From contig SSNU01000143.1 of NCBI GenBank assembly GCA_012064415.1, positions 62,001 through 126,000 of the forward strand: DNA of 64,000 nucleotides, given 5' to 3'. The translations under genes were made by a program, and so were the position numbers. Of this stretch, positions 11,901 to 24,100 are shown one piece after another; within the stretch, counting starts at the first letter, position 1; each line of letters begins with the position of its first letter. The notes below the pieces were generated by a model, which did not search any database, was not told the origin of the DNA, and saw only the letters and a list, made by a program, of their open reading frames with translations. The DNA comes from Gyrodactylus bullatarudis. Its lineage: Eukaryota > Platyhelminthes > Monogenea > Gyrodactylidea > Gyrodactylidae.

Positions 11901-13182
11901 GAAGCAAATATTATTCCCCAGAAAGCTCTATGAATCCCACTAACTGATCAGATAACAGTCCTAGCTTCACTTTGGAACTTGAGATTAGAGCATCTACCAC
12001 ATTTTTTATTCTATCAAGTGTCAGTTGAGAGAGGAGATGTAATGAACAAAATTTACTTTTTATCATCTCTCTAGTCATCAATCCAAAGATTATTGCAGTA
12101 AAAAGACTCTAAAAGAGGTTTACTCCCATAAAAGGGCTAGCCCAATTTTTTTTCTTTTTTAGTTAATTATTATTGATAGTTCAAGTCAAATTTAATATGC
12201 TACCACCTTCATAAGAAAGATAGATGAAACCATAGTTCTTATTCAATAAATATTAGTAGACTTAATTGGTATATAGCCAATCTTTTTCCAAGTACCTTCT
12301 TTATTTATCAGGATGAGACGCTTGTAATCTAAACTCTCTAGCGATTTTTCATTGGCTAATTTTACATGAATTCTATATAAAATATATAACTAACTCTGGT
12401 CAGATGAATATATAATGAGAAGTCCTTGAGACATATGAAAGTTATAGACCTATTATTGGTCTGTCAACTTTTATCACTCGAATTAATCAATAATTTCTTA
12501 TTAGCTCTTGTGAGAATTGTGAGTAACTGACTTTTAACTCTATAATCAATTAACAAAATCAGTTATACTTTTTAGTTTCTCTCAGTGTTTATTTTGAATA
12601 TTATATATACTAACTAAAGGATAGGTTTCTAGAAACATGGGAAATTTCATCATATTTCTATACATGAAAAATCGACTGGGATATTTTTTAAATTTGAGTT
12701 TCGTTTAATTTTAACACGGTACGAAAAAAATTATCAAATCATGATGAAAAAATTTCGAGTTAGATTGAATAAAAACGACCAATTATCCCATTTCCAACTA
12801 AGAATGAATAACTTTTGAATGACAATGAAAAAATTGCAAATCGGTAAAAATGATTTATTCCAGTATCCTATCACTTTTTCATCAAATAATTGATTGATAT
12901 TTTGGATCAAAATTGTTCCAGAATATTGGATAGGAGATGAGTTCTCAGTAAGAGAAGAGTAATTTAACTAATTAATCTGCAAATTGTATAGATTTACCCA
13001 AGGGTTTTAAATTAATTCACGATTTCGGTTGTCTCTCTAGCTCAAGGAGAGAAAAGTCAAGAAGAGAAGAAGACTCAAGCATGCCAGATGAATCAATGAT
13101 TTCATCCAACTCAAATCCTCCCAATCCTGATGCTGGCTCATCCATGATTGTCATCCAGGGAGATTTGAAACGTGAACATTAA
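8957..13182 (+). CDS. FIP1L1-like: FIP1-like subunit of the mRNA 3'-end cleavage and polyadenylation machinery (six exons)
   Basis: Exons 8957-9188, 9312-9825, 10077-10136, 10872-10925, 10989-11252 and 13041-13182 join in frame with canonical GT-AG sites to give 421 residues. The N terminus is acidic (DDDEEEDKEKD). The Fip1 motif lies at about residues 113-155: PWKRPGADLTEYFNYGFTEE then WIKYCEKQ. A proline/glycine-rich stretch (NVPPPGFGGIWSINNGMF) follows. The C-terminal third is an RS/RD/RE-rich tail (RSRSRSRNRTRRHD, RDRERERDRDRERR), as in animal FIP1L1. In the known family the protein tethers poly(A) polymerase to CPSF in the nucleus and its Arg-rich tail binds U-rich RNA. Introns are 123, 251, 735, 63 and 1788 nt. 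AATAAA sits 30 nt after the stop. The gene appears intact. Confidence 0.9.
11335..11620. repeat. Dispersed AT-rich repeat in FIP1 intron 5 (related to 28262-28585)
   Basis: Similar in order and wording to 28262-28585: a GATGAATTTGGGA start, AATCTCATTTTTTTCATC, a CATTTTTTTAACTTT core, AGGAATCAAA and GGATCATCA. It also resembles single arms of the inverted repeats at 22065-22445 and 27650-28110. Non-coding. The rest of intron 5 (11620-13040) shows nothing recognisable. Confidence 0.5.
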
Positions 13183-13211
13183 TCAGTTAAAAATGTTGAA
13201 ATTATTTTGTA

Positions 13212-13217
13212 AATAAA
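13212..13217 (+). promoter_or_regulatory. Poly(A) signal AATAAA of the FIP1-like gene
   Basis: AATAAA 30 nt after the FIP1 stop codon. The opposite-strand signal for SGTA lies about 80 bp away at 13292-13297, so the two 3' UTRs nearly meet. Confidence 0.6.
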
Positions 13218-13291
13218 AATTTTGTACATCACCTAATGATTTTCACATCAATTTTGGCTGATTTTGAGTAGAGTGCCTTTGTAATTATAAA

Positions 13292-13297
13292 TTTATT
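13292..13297 (-). promoter_or_regulatory. Poly(A) signal AATAAA of the SGTA-like gene
   Basis: TTTATT on the plus strand, i.e. AATAAA on the minus strand, about 95 nt after the SGTA stop. Confidence 0.5.
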
Positions 13298-13389
13298 TAT
13301 CATTAATATTAATGAACAGAAACAGGAAACTCAGTATAGAGGAATCAATTTCTTATGTTGTGAATCAAAATTCAGTAAGGTAATTCCAC

Positions 13390-14995
13390 TCATTCACAAT
13401 GGTCTCCCTCAGAGTTGTTATTTCCTTGAGGCGGCGGTTGAGTGAGATTTCGAAGGATTGAATTCATCAAATCGGGATTTCTCATCAGAGTTTCTTGACC
13501 CCTAAAAATTTTTTCATATGAATTAATTTACGAATGCTAGGATTAATAGGGCACAAACTTACATTCTAAAGGCTTGGTCGTTGAAAATATCTGACAGATT
13601 TGGAGTGTTGGTGGAATTATCCGTTTCAGGAGGATTTGTTGTATTTGTTCCTGTGGAATTTTGTGGATTCGTAAAAGCATTCAGGAATTGATTCACAGTC
13701 TCAGGATTTATTGATAGTCCACCAGTTCCACTTAAGAGAAAATTATAAGATTTTGTTTAAAATCAATTAGAGAACTAATTAGTCAGTATCGTTCTTTTTT
13801 CTTTTACAATTCCTCTGAAGACGAGAATTTTATTGAAAGACTTTTCCTTCTTATATATTCTTTAGAAATGCTGGAATTTTGCTATATTTTTTATGCATAT
13901 CCCGTCTGAATTACTTTAAATCAATACGGCTTATTATTTTGACTTACTGACTTTGAATAGGTTTGAGATGGGCGTGGCCAATTTTAAGGTTCGGAAATAA
14001 AAAACGACTGAATTACTTTGTTTTCCCTTTAAAGCATTTTACAGACTCCAAACGGAGTGAATATTCTTACAAATTAATCGATTAATTAAATTAAATTGTA
14101 TTGAAAAGGAATGAATCAAACAGAGTAAAAAAGTATTAAATATTCACAAGAAATCGTACTGATTTTGAGATTATATACCAGATACTCACGAATTAGAGTT
14201 TTGTTGATTATTTGAATCGGATGATCTTTCATTGCTATTAATGTTTTGGTTGGTGAAATTAGACAACAAATTGGAAAACATATTCGTCATGTTTGGATCG
14301 TTCATGAGCTGGCCGGCAATTCTTTGCATCTGACCAATATCCAATCCCCCGGGCAAGGCATCGGCCAAACCAGCAACAGATGGATTACTAGAATGATTAC
14401 TCTGCTGACGACTCTCAGCGTAAGCAAGGTTTTGTTTTGCACTTTCATTATTTGGATCCAGTTCAAGGGATTTTTTATAACACTCGATTGACCTTGGATT
14501 ATCCCCAAGAGAAGAATAAGCAAGGCCCATTCTGCCATATGCCTTTGAATAATTTGGGTCAATCTTCAAAGCCAGTTTACAGTCAACAATTGAATCAATA
14601 TATTTACTCATTTTACTGAATGCAGCTGCTCGATTACATAAGAAAACTGGGTTGTTAGGATCGATTTTCAAAGCTTCTGTATAGCAGTTGACAGCATCTT
14701 TGAAATTCTCTTCTTTCATGCATTGATTACCTTGATTCTTTAGCTGTTCAGCAGTCTCTTTATCAGCAGAGGAGATTTCTTTACCCACGTTAGGATTTAG
14801 TCCATTGGAAAAAGTTTTTAGTAAGCACGGTGCTTTTGAAGGCAAATTGAATTTAGAATAAGAATTCTCAAGACATTGTTTGACAATTTCCAAACTCTCA
14901 ACGAAATCTTCATCAGATTTATTTTCCTCAATCTCAGAAGTAACAAAGTCTATCACAGAACGTCTTAGGGCATCTTTATTTTTAGAATCAGACAT
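13390..14995 (-). CDS. SGTA-like: Small glutamine-rich TPR co-chaperone, SGTA-like (three exons)
   Basis: Exons 14190-14995, 13563-13730 and 13390-13501 join in frame (introns 459 and 61 nt) to 361 residues. The start MSDSKNKDALRR is preferred over an upstream ATG in the same frame at 15100 because the family starts with this dimerisation helix (residues 5-45). Three TPRs occupy about residues 83-184 (KNQGNQCMKEENFKDAVNCY, then NRAAAFSKMSKYIDSIVDCK, then GRMGLAYSSLGDNPRSIECY). The tail is rich in Asn, Gln and Ser, with NPD/NPE-type motifs (MNDPNM, RNPDLMNSILRNL). SGTA proteins work in the cytosol, passing tail-anchored and mislocalised membrane proteins through BAG6/GET partners and binding Hsp70/Hsp90 C termini by TPR. 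The gene looks intact and shares a 107-bp promoter with the F-box gene. Confidence 0.92.
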
Positions 14996-15102
14996 TTTCA
15001 AACAAATTATCGTTGAAAACAAATTTTTCCTAACATCAAGACAAAACAAAAAGTCATATCGTGTTTTAACTGATGACGTAGACAATTTCTGTCTATACAA
15101 AT
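14996..15102. promoter_or_regulatory. Presumed bidirectional promoter between SGTA and the F-box gene
   Basis: 107 bp between divergent start codons. It contains TGACGTAG, a CRE-like element, at about 15073-15080. It also contains an upstream ATG in the SGTA frame (15100), which makes the SGTA start call a judgement. Confidence 0.45.
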
Positions 15103-18100
15103 ATGCCTTTTATTGGGCAAGATTGGCGAAGTCCCGGCACCCAATGGGTGAAATCAGAAGAGTTTGGTGGTAAATGGGAGAACTCAAAACTTTGTAGGAT
15201 GCGTCTGTTTGAAACTCTCAATGAAAAGACCTTAAAAGTTTTTTACATGAAAATATTTGAGCTTCAAGATGCAGATACGTCAAATTTACACCTTTCAATC
15301 TCCGTTCATAAACCACAGATCTTGTTCAAACTCAGTATTACCCAACAGGTTAATAAATTTCTTTTATTTTCTTCAAGAATCTCCAAACAACATCTATCTG
15401 TGATGCTCTCTTTGCGCTTGACATGAAAACTTCTATCAAGGACATGCGAAGATTCAATTATGTTTCAAAGGTAACATTGAAAATTAATTTTTCCAGTGTT
15501 TAAAGATTCTCCTCAATCAGCATTTCCATAAACTCAGTGGACGGGCACAAATGTACATTGTGGAATTATTAAAAACTATAACCGAGGAGGCTTTAACCAC
15601 TGGAAATCAAGTTAAAGTCATCCAGGAATTAATTTCAGATTTCAATGCATGTCTTAAGGACAATCGTTATAATCACATTGGGGGAGAACCCCTCTGGGAA
15701 AGACATCAAGAGGCTCTTGTTGATCTTCAGAATAACTATGATTTTTACCGTTGCAACAGTCGGGATTCTTTCAGAGCTAAAAAGGTAAGATTTGGTTAAT
15801 AATTTGATTATTTCTGTCTCAGTCAGTATCTTCTCAATTGTTTGATTTCATTGAGAAAAGACATTCTCTCTCGATTACTAATCATATGATCACTAATGTT
15901 TTACTACAAGTATGTATGACAAGCCTAAAGAACAAGATACAATTCAATCACATTTTTAGTTTTTTCTTTTTTCGATTATTTTTGTTACGTTTTACGAATT
16001 CATGAATTATTTCTTGTTTTTCCGTATTGATTCAAGCAAGAGGATACAAGAAGTCCCTATTGATTTATCAGTTCCAATGGAACTGTTGTTTTTTAGGTTG
16101 AAAGATCAATATTCTTTCCACTTAGCTACGGGGGTTTATATTTGACAACTTGGAAAATCTATATAAACATTCAGAAAAACCTTTAGCTGAGCTTTCTATT
16201 TTTCTTTACTATTGCCCTTTACTAAAGAATTAGAAAATTTTCTATTTTTAAGGTTTTATTCATCTTTTGGATATCTTTCAAGGTTTAAATCAACCAATCA
16301 CGTGAGACCATTTTCATTGGTCAGATAAACCAATGAGAATCAAGATACTTCTTTGAGATTTGATAAAAATGTCAAAACATCAGTTATATTTTTGTTGTCT
16401 GCCATTTTATTGATGATCAAATTAAATCAGAATAATTGTCCACTTTTATTCTCTTTGATTTATTCACATGATTTAGATAATCAAATTGAAATCACTGAAA
16501 TCTATGCATGTTGGAACGAAAATAAATCAACTTTTAGTTGCCTCAATGAATGATCTACCAGTCATTTACTCTAGTTGTGATCAATAAAATGAACTTTTGA
16601 ATAGGTAAATATGGGTTAACTCCAAAAATGACCCCTAAACAATTTTTTGCAAAAGCTATTTTCCATAAATAACTGCACATATTTCTATTGTTACCAAACG
16701 TTGCATATTCTTACTGTCTTTATCACTTGGCAAAATTATAAAGACAAAACTCAAGACGGATAGCAACTAGAGCAGAAGAAGATGAAAAACCTTTCACTTG
16801 ATTATGGACCAAATCTCGGGAATAAATAAAAATGTAGTGGAATATTTCGCAATTAGGGCCAAATAATTATTAAACCCTTTATGTCCCATTGCCTAGATTC
16901 GCGTAAGATTTTTTCCAATAAGGTTCTATATAAAAAGAAATATCATTTTCAATCTTAAAGTTAAGATTCATATGAAAATAAATTATTAAAAGAAATTTTG
17001 ATATTTAATGGACGCTTTTTTCTTATTTTATGATACAAAATTTTATTTTCCCGAACAATGTTCTATGCCTTAATCAAAAATTGATGATTTAACCATGAAA
17101 AACACATTTTTGAAAGTCAAAATGAAAATTTTTCATGTTCTGATATACAAAAATCCCATTTTCCCTAAAATCATCGAAATTGACTTTCTTCCGACATGTG
17201 AAAGAACACTCAATTTTTACTATAAGCCCTATTTTTATTCAAAATGTTGCAAAAACTATTCAAAAATTTCAATTTTGTCCTTTCTCGTAGTGAAATTCAT
17301 TGAAAAAATCTTGGCGCGTGTTCAAGAATTTACATCTTCAATCGAGATTTTGTACATCAGGACAAACTCGAAAACGTATGGTTTTATCGGAAAAAATGCT
17401 TAGTTTTCGATAATCTTCAAAATGAGATTAAGGCTGGGAAAAGTTGAAAAATTTGGTCTACTCTAATATATAGTGGTAGTCAAGAATAAGTATACACCTA
17501 TAGAACCTGTCTTCTTGTTTTAATTTTAAATGATCTTGAGACGTGGGATATGTCATTCGAAAGAGTGCTAAATTATCTACATATTCATATAGATCAATTC
17601 GTAGTAAATTCTAACAGAATTCATTAAATAAAAATTTACTATTTTTCATTAATTTTTCAATCGTCATATTTAAGTATACACTTTTTCGAATTAGTTTTTT
17701 AGAGATAATTAGACTTTTTTTGAGAATTTACAAGAAGTTTTTGGATTACCATCTTCAGCCTTACATAAGATCCACTCTAACTCTTGAAATTGTTCTAATG
17801 GGAACTAATGAATCGAAGTATTCGAGGTTAACAAATTTCCAGAAGCAACGTGCTATAGAGCTTCGGAAAGATGGCCTAAGCCTAAGAAAAATTGCAAATT
17901 TTATTGAATGCACTACGAAAACTATAAGCAGACTGTTCATGAAGAAAAAACCCTTGAAAAAGAGAGGCCCAAAGCAAATAATTCCCAATTCAGTAAGAGC
18001 AAAAATCAAATATTTGGCTGTAAATAAGAAATACACTGCATCCAAAATAAAATCTGAATTGAATTTGAATGTAAGTATAAGTACAATTCAAAGAGCTTTG

Positions 18101-21100
18101 AAAAAAGATCCGAGTCTTCATTGGGGTAAACCTAAGAATACTCCAAATCTGAGTTCTAGAGATATGGAATCAAGAAAGAGTTGGGCTTATGAAAAAATCA
18201 TTGAAAATCAAGATTGGAGCAGAGTTATCTTTTCTGACGAGAAAAAGTTCAATCTTGATGGCCCAGATGGTCTAACTTCATGCTGGATGGACAAAAAGCG
18301 ACCAAAACCAATACGAATAAAGCGAGGATTCGGTGGAGGTAGTGTTATGGTCTGGGGATCGATAACTAGCAAAGGAACTTCTAGTCTAGTTGTTATTAGT
18401 GAAAAGCTCAATTCAACTTCTTACCAAATTCTGCTTGAAGATCATTTATTCTCATTTAAAGAGGAAATTACAAAAGAGGATCTAATTTTCCAACAAGATA
18501 ATGCTCCGTGTCATCGTTCTAAATCAACCATTAACTGGTTTTCGGATCATACTATAAAAGTACTTCCTTGGCCAGCCAGAAGCCCGGATTTGAATCCAAT
18601 CGAAAATCTCTGGGGGATTTTATCCCAAAAAGTATATCAAAATGGCAAGATTTTTTGTAATAAGCATGAATTGATAATCAAAATTATGGAAGAGTGGAAA
18701 TCAATACATGAAGACGTCATAAAGAACCTTTATAAATCTATGCAGAAGAGATGTATGAATGTTGTTTTATCGGATGGAAATTTTACAAAATAAATGTGTA
18801 TACTTAAACTTGACGTTAAAAAAATTTATGAAAAATAGAAAATTTATATTTACTGAATTATGTTGAAATAAATTATATTTAAAAATACGCATTTTAATAA
18901 AGAATTTTTCATTCTTTAGAAGTCAACATCCCAAGTCTCAAGATCATTTAAAATTAATATAAGAGGACAGGTTCTATAGGTGTATACTTATTATTGATTA
19001 TCACTATATACCCTTATTAAATGATTTAGCAAAATTAAAAGTTGAAATACCAAAGGAGCATTTTAGGAATGCAAAATTGTCTAAGTTTCTTAAATTTTAT
19101 CTTGATTAAGACAGTAAAAATATACAACCTTCTCTAAAATTTCCTATAAACTATTCGATGAAATTTTTATGAATTTTATATTTATGATCAGAATAATATT
19201 TTCCCCATAAATTTTCACACCTTATTAGGCAATAAAAAACAAAATTTCGATTTTGAAGCATGAGCAAAAAGAGGAAGAATATCAAGTTTTTCTTCATTCT
19301 TGTAACAAAAAGTATAATCCAAACATTCAGAAAAGAAATTCTAAATTTTGAGTCCTTTCTCGATTCGACTGGGTATCGATTCAGGATCAAATGTGCAAAG
19401 TTAAATTATCACCTTGAAACTATTCTATTGTTAGTCTGATAGACGTCTTCAATTTGATTTATTTCTAAATTTCTCTGTCTTGATAGGAATTACGGAGAAA
19501 AGAGCTCTTTTCAACATGTATTTAGACGCTATGGAGAAACTTTGCTAAAAGCTTAAACGAATCATTGAAAGCCGAGAAATTTTCATGTGTTATTTAAGCT
19601 CTAAAATATTGGGATGATGTAATGATCGATATTAGATCTGGAACAATAGAAATACTTAGGTTTTTAGATAAAACTGAAGCGTCTCATCCACCGAAGAAGG
19701 TACTACAGTCATCTAAGTAACGAAACTTCTGGAAGAGGCTTTTACTAATATTTATTGAAGATTGATATCGCCATCGAATTTCAGCGATTTTAAACTTCAG
19801 GAACTTTAAATTTGAAACATATAATATTCTCGTTTAAAATATGAAACTTTTTATATTCATGTAAATAGAAAAAATTGAAATAAAATGCATTCTGTTGACT
19901 TTATCAATAGTGGCCTTTTACTGCAATCTCAGAGCAGAAATAGCAAAGCAACCATCGAGTGCTACCCGACCTGTAATGAAAATATCACTGAGTATTACGT
20001 TACTCAGAATAATGGGGTTATAGTTTTATTCATTATTGAAATGAAAAGATTGAATCACTCGAAAATAGGAAAAAGAGTTTTGAAAAAAAAGTTGTTTCGT
20101 CTTCAAAATATAGCAGATTAGCGACATTTCAACTGAAAATCACATGTTATTCATTTAATTTTCCTTGAATTCATTACAAAGCTGGTTGAATTTTCATTGA
20201 TTTTTGTTGATTCTAAGGTTATATGATTATCAAAATGGTTTCTTTTAGAATCCCAATTTGACGAGAAAACCTATAGGATTATTCGAAATCTTATAAATCT
20301 TCAAGCAGTAAAAATGGTCAAGAAATTAGAAAAATTTTCATTATTTTTTTAAACATTGGTCTCGGTCTCACATAATCTATTTTAGTTTTTGGGTTCTCGA
20401 TGCAGAAATTCCCAACCCACGATAATATCCAAGATTAAAAACATTTATTTAACATGTTATATTCTAGGAAAGAAGATGGTTCAATTCAAGGAAAATTTTT
20501 TAAGAGAAATACTGACAATGAATAATATCTTTTAGATACCTAGTATAGAAGAAAAATCTGAAAAAATAGAGGATTAGAACTTGTGTTTAATGGAAAATGA
20601 ATTTTCTAATAAATTTCTGGACAAATTTATCAACTTATCAATTGATAAAGATGCCGTTAAAAACCCAGCCCATAAAAAATGTAAAAAATAGCATTCGATT
20701 TTGAATAGCAAAATTATTTTTGCGAGAAATGTTAATTTCATATCTCTCATGAAAATTCTAGCAATATATCAAAACTAGCATCGTACATATCTCTTTGAAT
20801 ATGATTCTTTTGTTATAATTTTAATTGAAAATAAAAAAAATTTTGTTCATTTTATCAATAGTGTTGGTAAGATGGCCTTTTAATGCAATCTCAGAGCAGA
20901 AATAGCAAAGCAACCATCGAGTGCTACCCGACCTGTACAATGTACAACTAATTAATAATGAAAATATCTATACTCACTGAGTGATACTCAGTATAACGGG
21001 GTTATAGTTTTATTCACTATTGGAATGATGAGAACTCAGGTGTAGTGTTGTCTCGAATATAGGATAAAGAATTATGAAAAAAGTTGTTTCTTCTTCAAAA

Positions 21101-24100
21101 TATAGCAGATTAACGGCATTTCAACTGAAAATCACATGTAATTCATTTAAATTTCCTTGAATTCGATACAAGGCTTGTTGAAATTTTGACTTGAACAAGA
21201 TTTTTTTGAAATCTTCAGAAAATTTTTTAAAAATATGGAAATTTTAGTTGATTTCAAAACTATAGGGTGATTACGAGCGATATTTTTTAGGATCACAATA
21301 ATACAAGTAAACCTAAAGGATTAATCGAAATATTACAAGTTATAAATTTTCAAGCTGTGAAATTACAAAGAGATTGAAAAAATGTTCATGACTTGCTTGA
21401 TATCCTTTTTTTTCAAACCGGGTTAGAGTCCAAAGAGAGACTCTAATGAGGATTTATTATATTCTTCTCTAGTCTAGAAATCGAAACGTTGGCATATCCC
21501 TTGGCTCATCAAATTTTGACCAGAGCCCAGTAAAGAATGTCTCTCTGGAGAGATTACCTCGTGAATGTCTCGACCAAATTTTCATTCAACTTGCCAATCC
21601 TGATGATTTGAAAAATTTGTCCCTCGTCTCGTCAAGACTCTCTGGCCTTATCAATGATGACACTCTATGGCGCCGTGTTGTCCTTCACACATTCAGCTAT
21701 GACCAAATCAAGTCAGTCAACTTTGGCAAGGTTAATTGGACCAAGACGTTCGATGAAAAATCCGAAGTGCCCATCGACTGGAAAAGGGCCTACACACGAC
21801 TCTTGAAAAAGTACGGAGACCGGCATTTATACTTGGCAAAGATTGGCCTCTGTCAAAAATGTTCAAACCTATTTTGGAATGTGAGTTAATTTCATAAAAA
21901 CTAATGTGAAGCATTTTTCAAAGCAATAAAATATTAAAATTTGTTATTTAATAAAGTTGAGAATCTATGATTTTTACATCAAGAATTTGAATATAATAAC
22001 TATGTTGACTACTTTCCACCATTTGAAGAGGAAAATTCTGAAAAAAAAATAATTTTATGAAAAATATGTACATATTTCAAATTTTGATTTGGCGCAAAAC
22101 TCCCATTTTTTCGAACTTTGAACTGAAAATATTCATTGATTTGAAAGTGAAAGGGGGATCAAAAGAAGTTTTTCATGATCAAAATTAAACAAGCTGAATA
22201 TTACAGTCAAATTTCCGATAGATTTTCGAGGGATTTTGAATCATCAAAATTTCATTGATTTTAAAGCGGGAAAAATGCTCAAACCTGAAGAGAATTAGCA
22301 TGATTTATTTTTTTGTCTAATTTTGATCGGGAGAAAACTCTTTTGACCACACTAAGACTTTCAAATTAATAAAAAAATTCAGTACAAAGTCCGAAAAATA
22401 GGATTTTGGCGCCAAATCGAAATTTGAAAAATGACCATATTTTTCATGAAAATTAATTATTTTTTCTTCAAATAGAACAGCATGATTAGTATTCCAGAAA
22501 AATCAATTGTAGCTTTAACACAATTTGTTTATGAAATCAAATGGGGGTTATTTTTCCAATCGCTATTGAAAGTAATAACCTTGATTGATTGATTATTGCT
22601 TTGAAATTATAATAATCTTGTAATTTTCATTTGAATTTTTCATGACAAAAATCTTTTCACTACAAAAGTACTTACAAAATATATTTTTTTCTCATTCAGT
22701 TTAAACAATATTCTTAAAATACCAAGCCTAAAGTTAGTTTTGATGCGTAAATTTCTTTGTATTGATCTCATTATTACCAAATAATTTAACTCTTACAAAA
22801 ATGATTTATCATAAAAAATTGGACATTTCAGTAGTCTTTAAAATGCCAAAAATGTCTAGAAGAAAACTAAAAACTGAACAAAACACTAAAACTCTCTTAT
22901 AATTATTTATAAAAATAACAGCAGTAAAGAGAAAGATGAAAAAGTTGAAGAAATCTCAAAAATGTCAGTATTTTTTCAAATCTTTTTGAGGTTTTTGTAG
23001 AACTCAGATGAAACTATGTTTTAAGAATTTTGATTTCTAGATAATTTTTAAAAATTTCATAAAACTCAATGATCTCAAAAATTACTGGGGCAGTTAACAA
23101 AAATTTTAAAGTTCACTTTTAATCACGTCAATGTTTGAGAATATAAAGTTTATAACTGAAACGTTTATAAATGCATACTGTAATTTGTAGAACATCAAAA
23201 AGTAAAAAAATTCTTATTTTAACTACTAGATATTCCCTTTGTTTTGAAATTCATTTAGAACAATGAATGAGGGATGTAGGGTCTGATGAGAACCGACGAA
23301 AATAAAGAGCTCATATTCACCCAAAATTAATTTTTGTTTTCTACCAAAATGCATGAAATTTCTACCATAGATAAACTCGTTTTAGCATTAACCCCTTCGA
23401 TCCCAGAGGTCGTATACGACCTCTAAATCAATAGTTTTAGGCGATCGCTGCATTTTAACGGATTCGAAGGGGTTAAAATTAAACCTTGAAATCGTAAAAT
23501 CTTATTTTTCAAATTTTTTAGATCCAAAATAAGTTTTTTAGGTCTTATTTTTTGAGGCTCTAGCATTTTGAATTTCAAAAGTCTTTATCAATCTTTATAT
23601 AAACAGTAGAAATAATCTAAAATAATCTTGAATGATCTAGCTAATAGTTTATTTCTCATTTAAAATGTTTCCCTGTTCAATAATAAAATTTATTTTGTCT
23701 AATTTTCTTATGATAAGTAATTAGTAAATTATCGATTAAAGATATCTTTAGACAAAAAGATCCTTGTCTCGTGATACTTTTAGCTATTCAGATAATATTA
23801 TTTGTAAAAACAAACACTAATGGGAATTTTTTTCTGAAATCTCTAATTACTCACAAATTGTATGAAAAATGATTACAATTTTGAACCAAGTAGTTTTTCA
23901 AGTAGCTGTTCGGCATAGATTGAACATAACATATTCGCTTGCTACCTGACTATGTTTTCTTCTGGTTTGTAGAAAAACAACATAGTACAGTAGCCCGCGA
24001 AATCATCGGGACAAGGTTCAATTTTGTGATTTCTTGAATGAAGCGTTAACCAATCATCTTTTACTATGATTTCTTATTAATTTTAAATAAAAATGAGTAA

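Noticed and set aside
15004..15100. Upstream start codon extending SGTA by 35 residues
   Set aside because: The added residues do not resemble the family, and the conserved dimerisation helix begins at the downstream ATG (14995).
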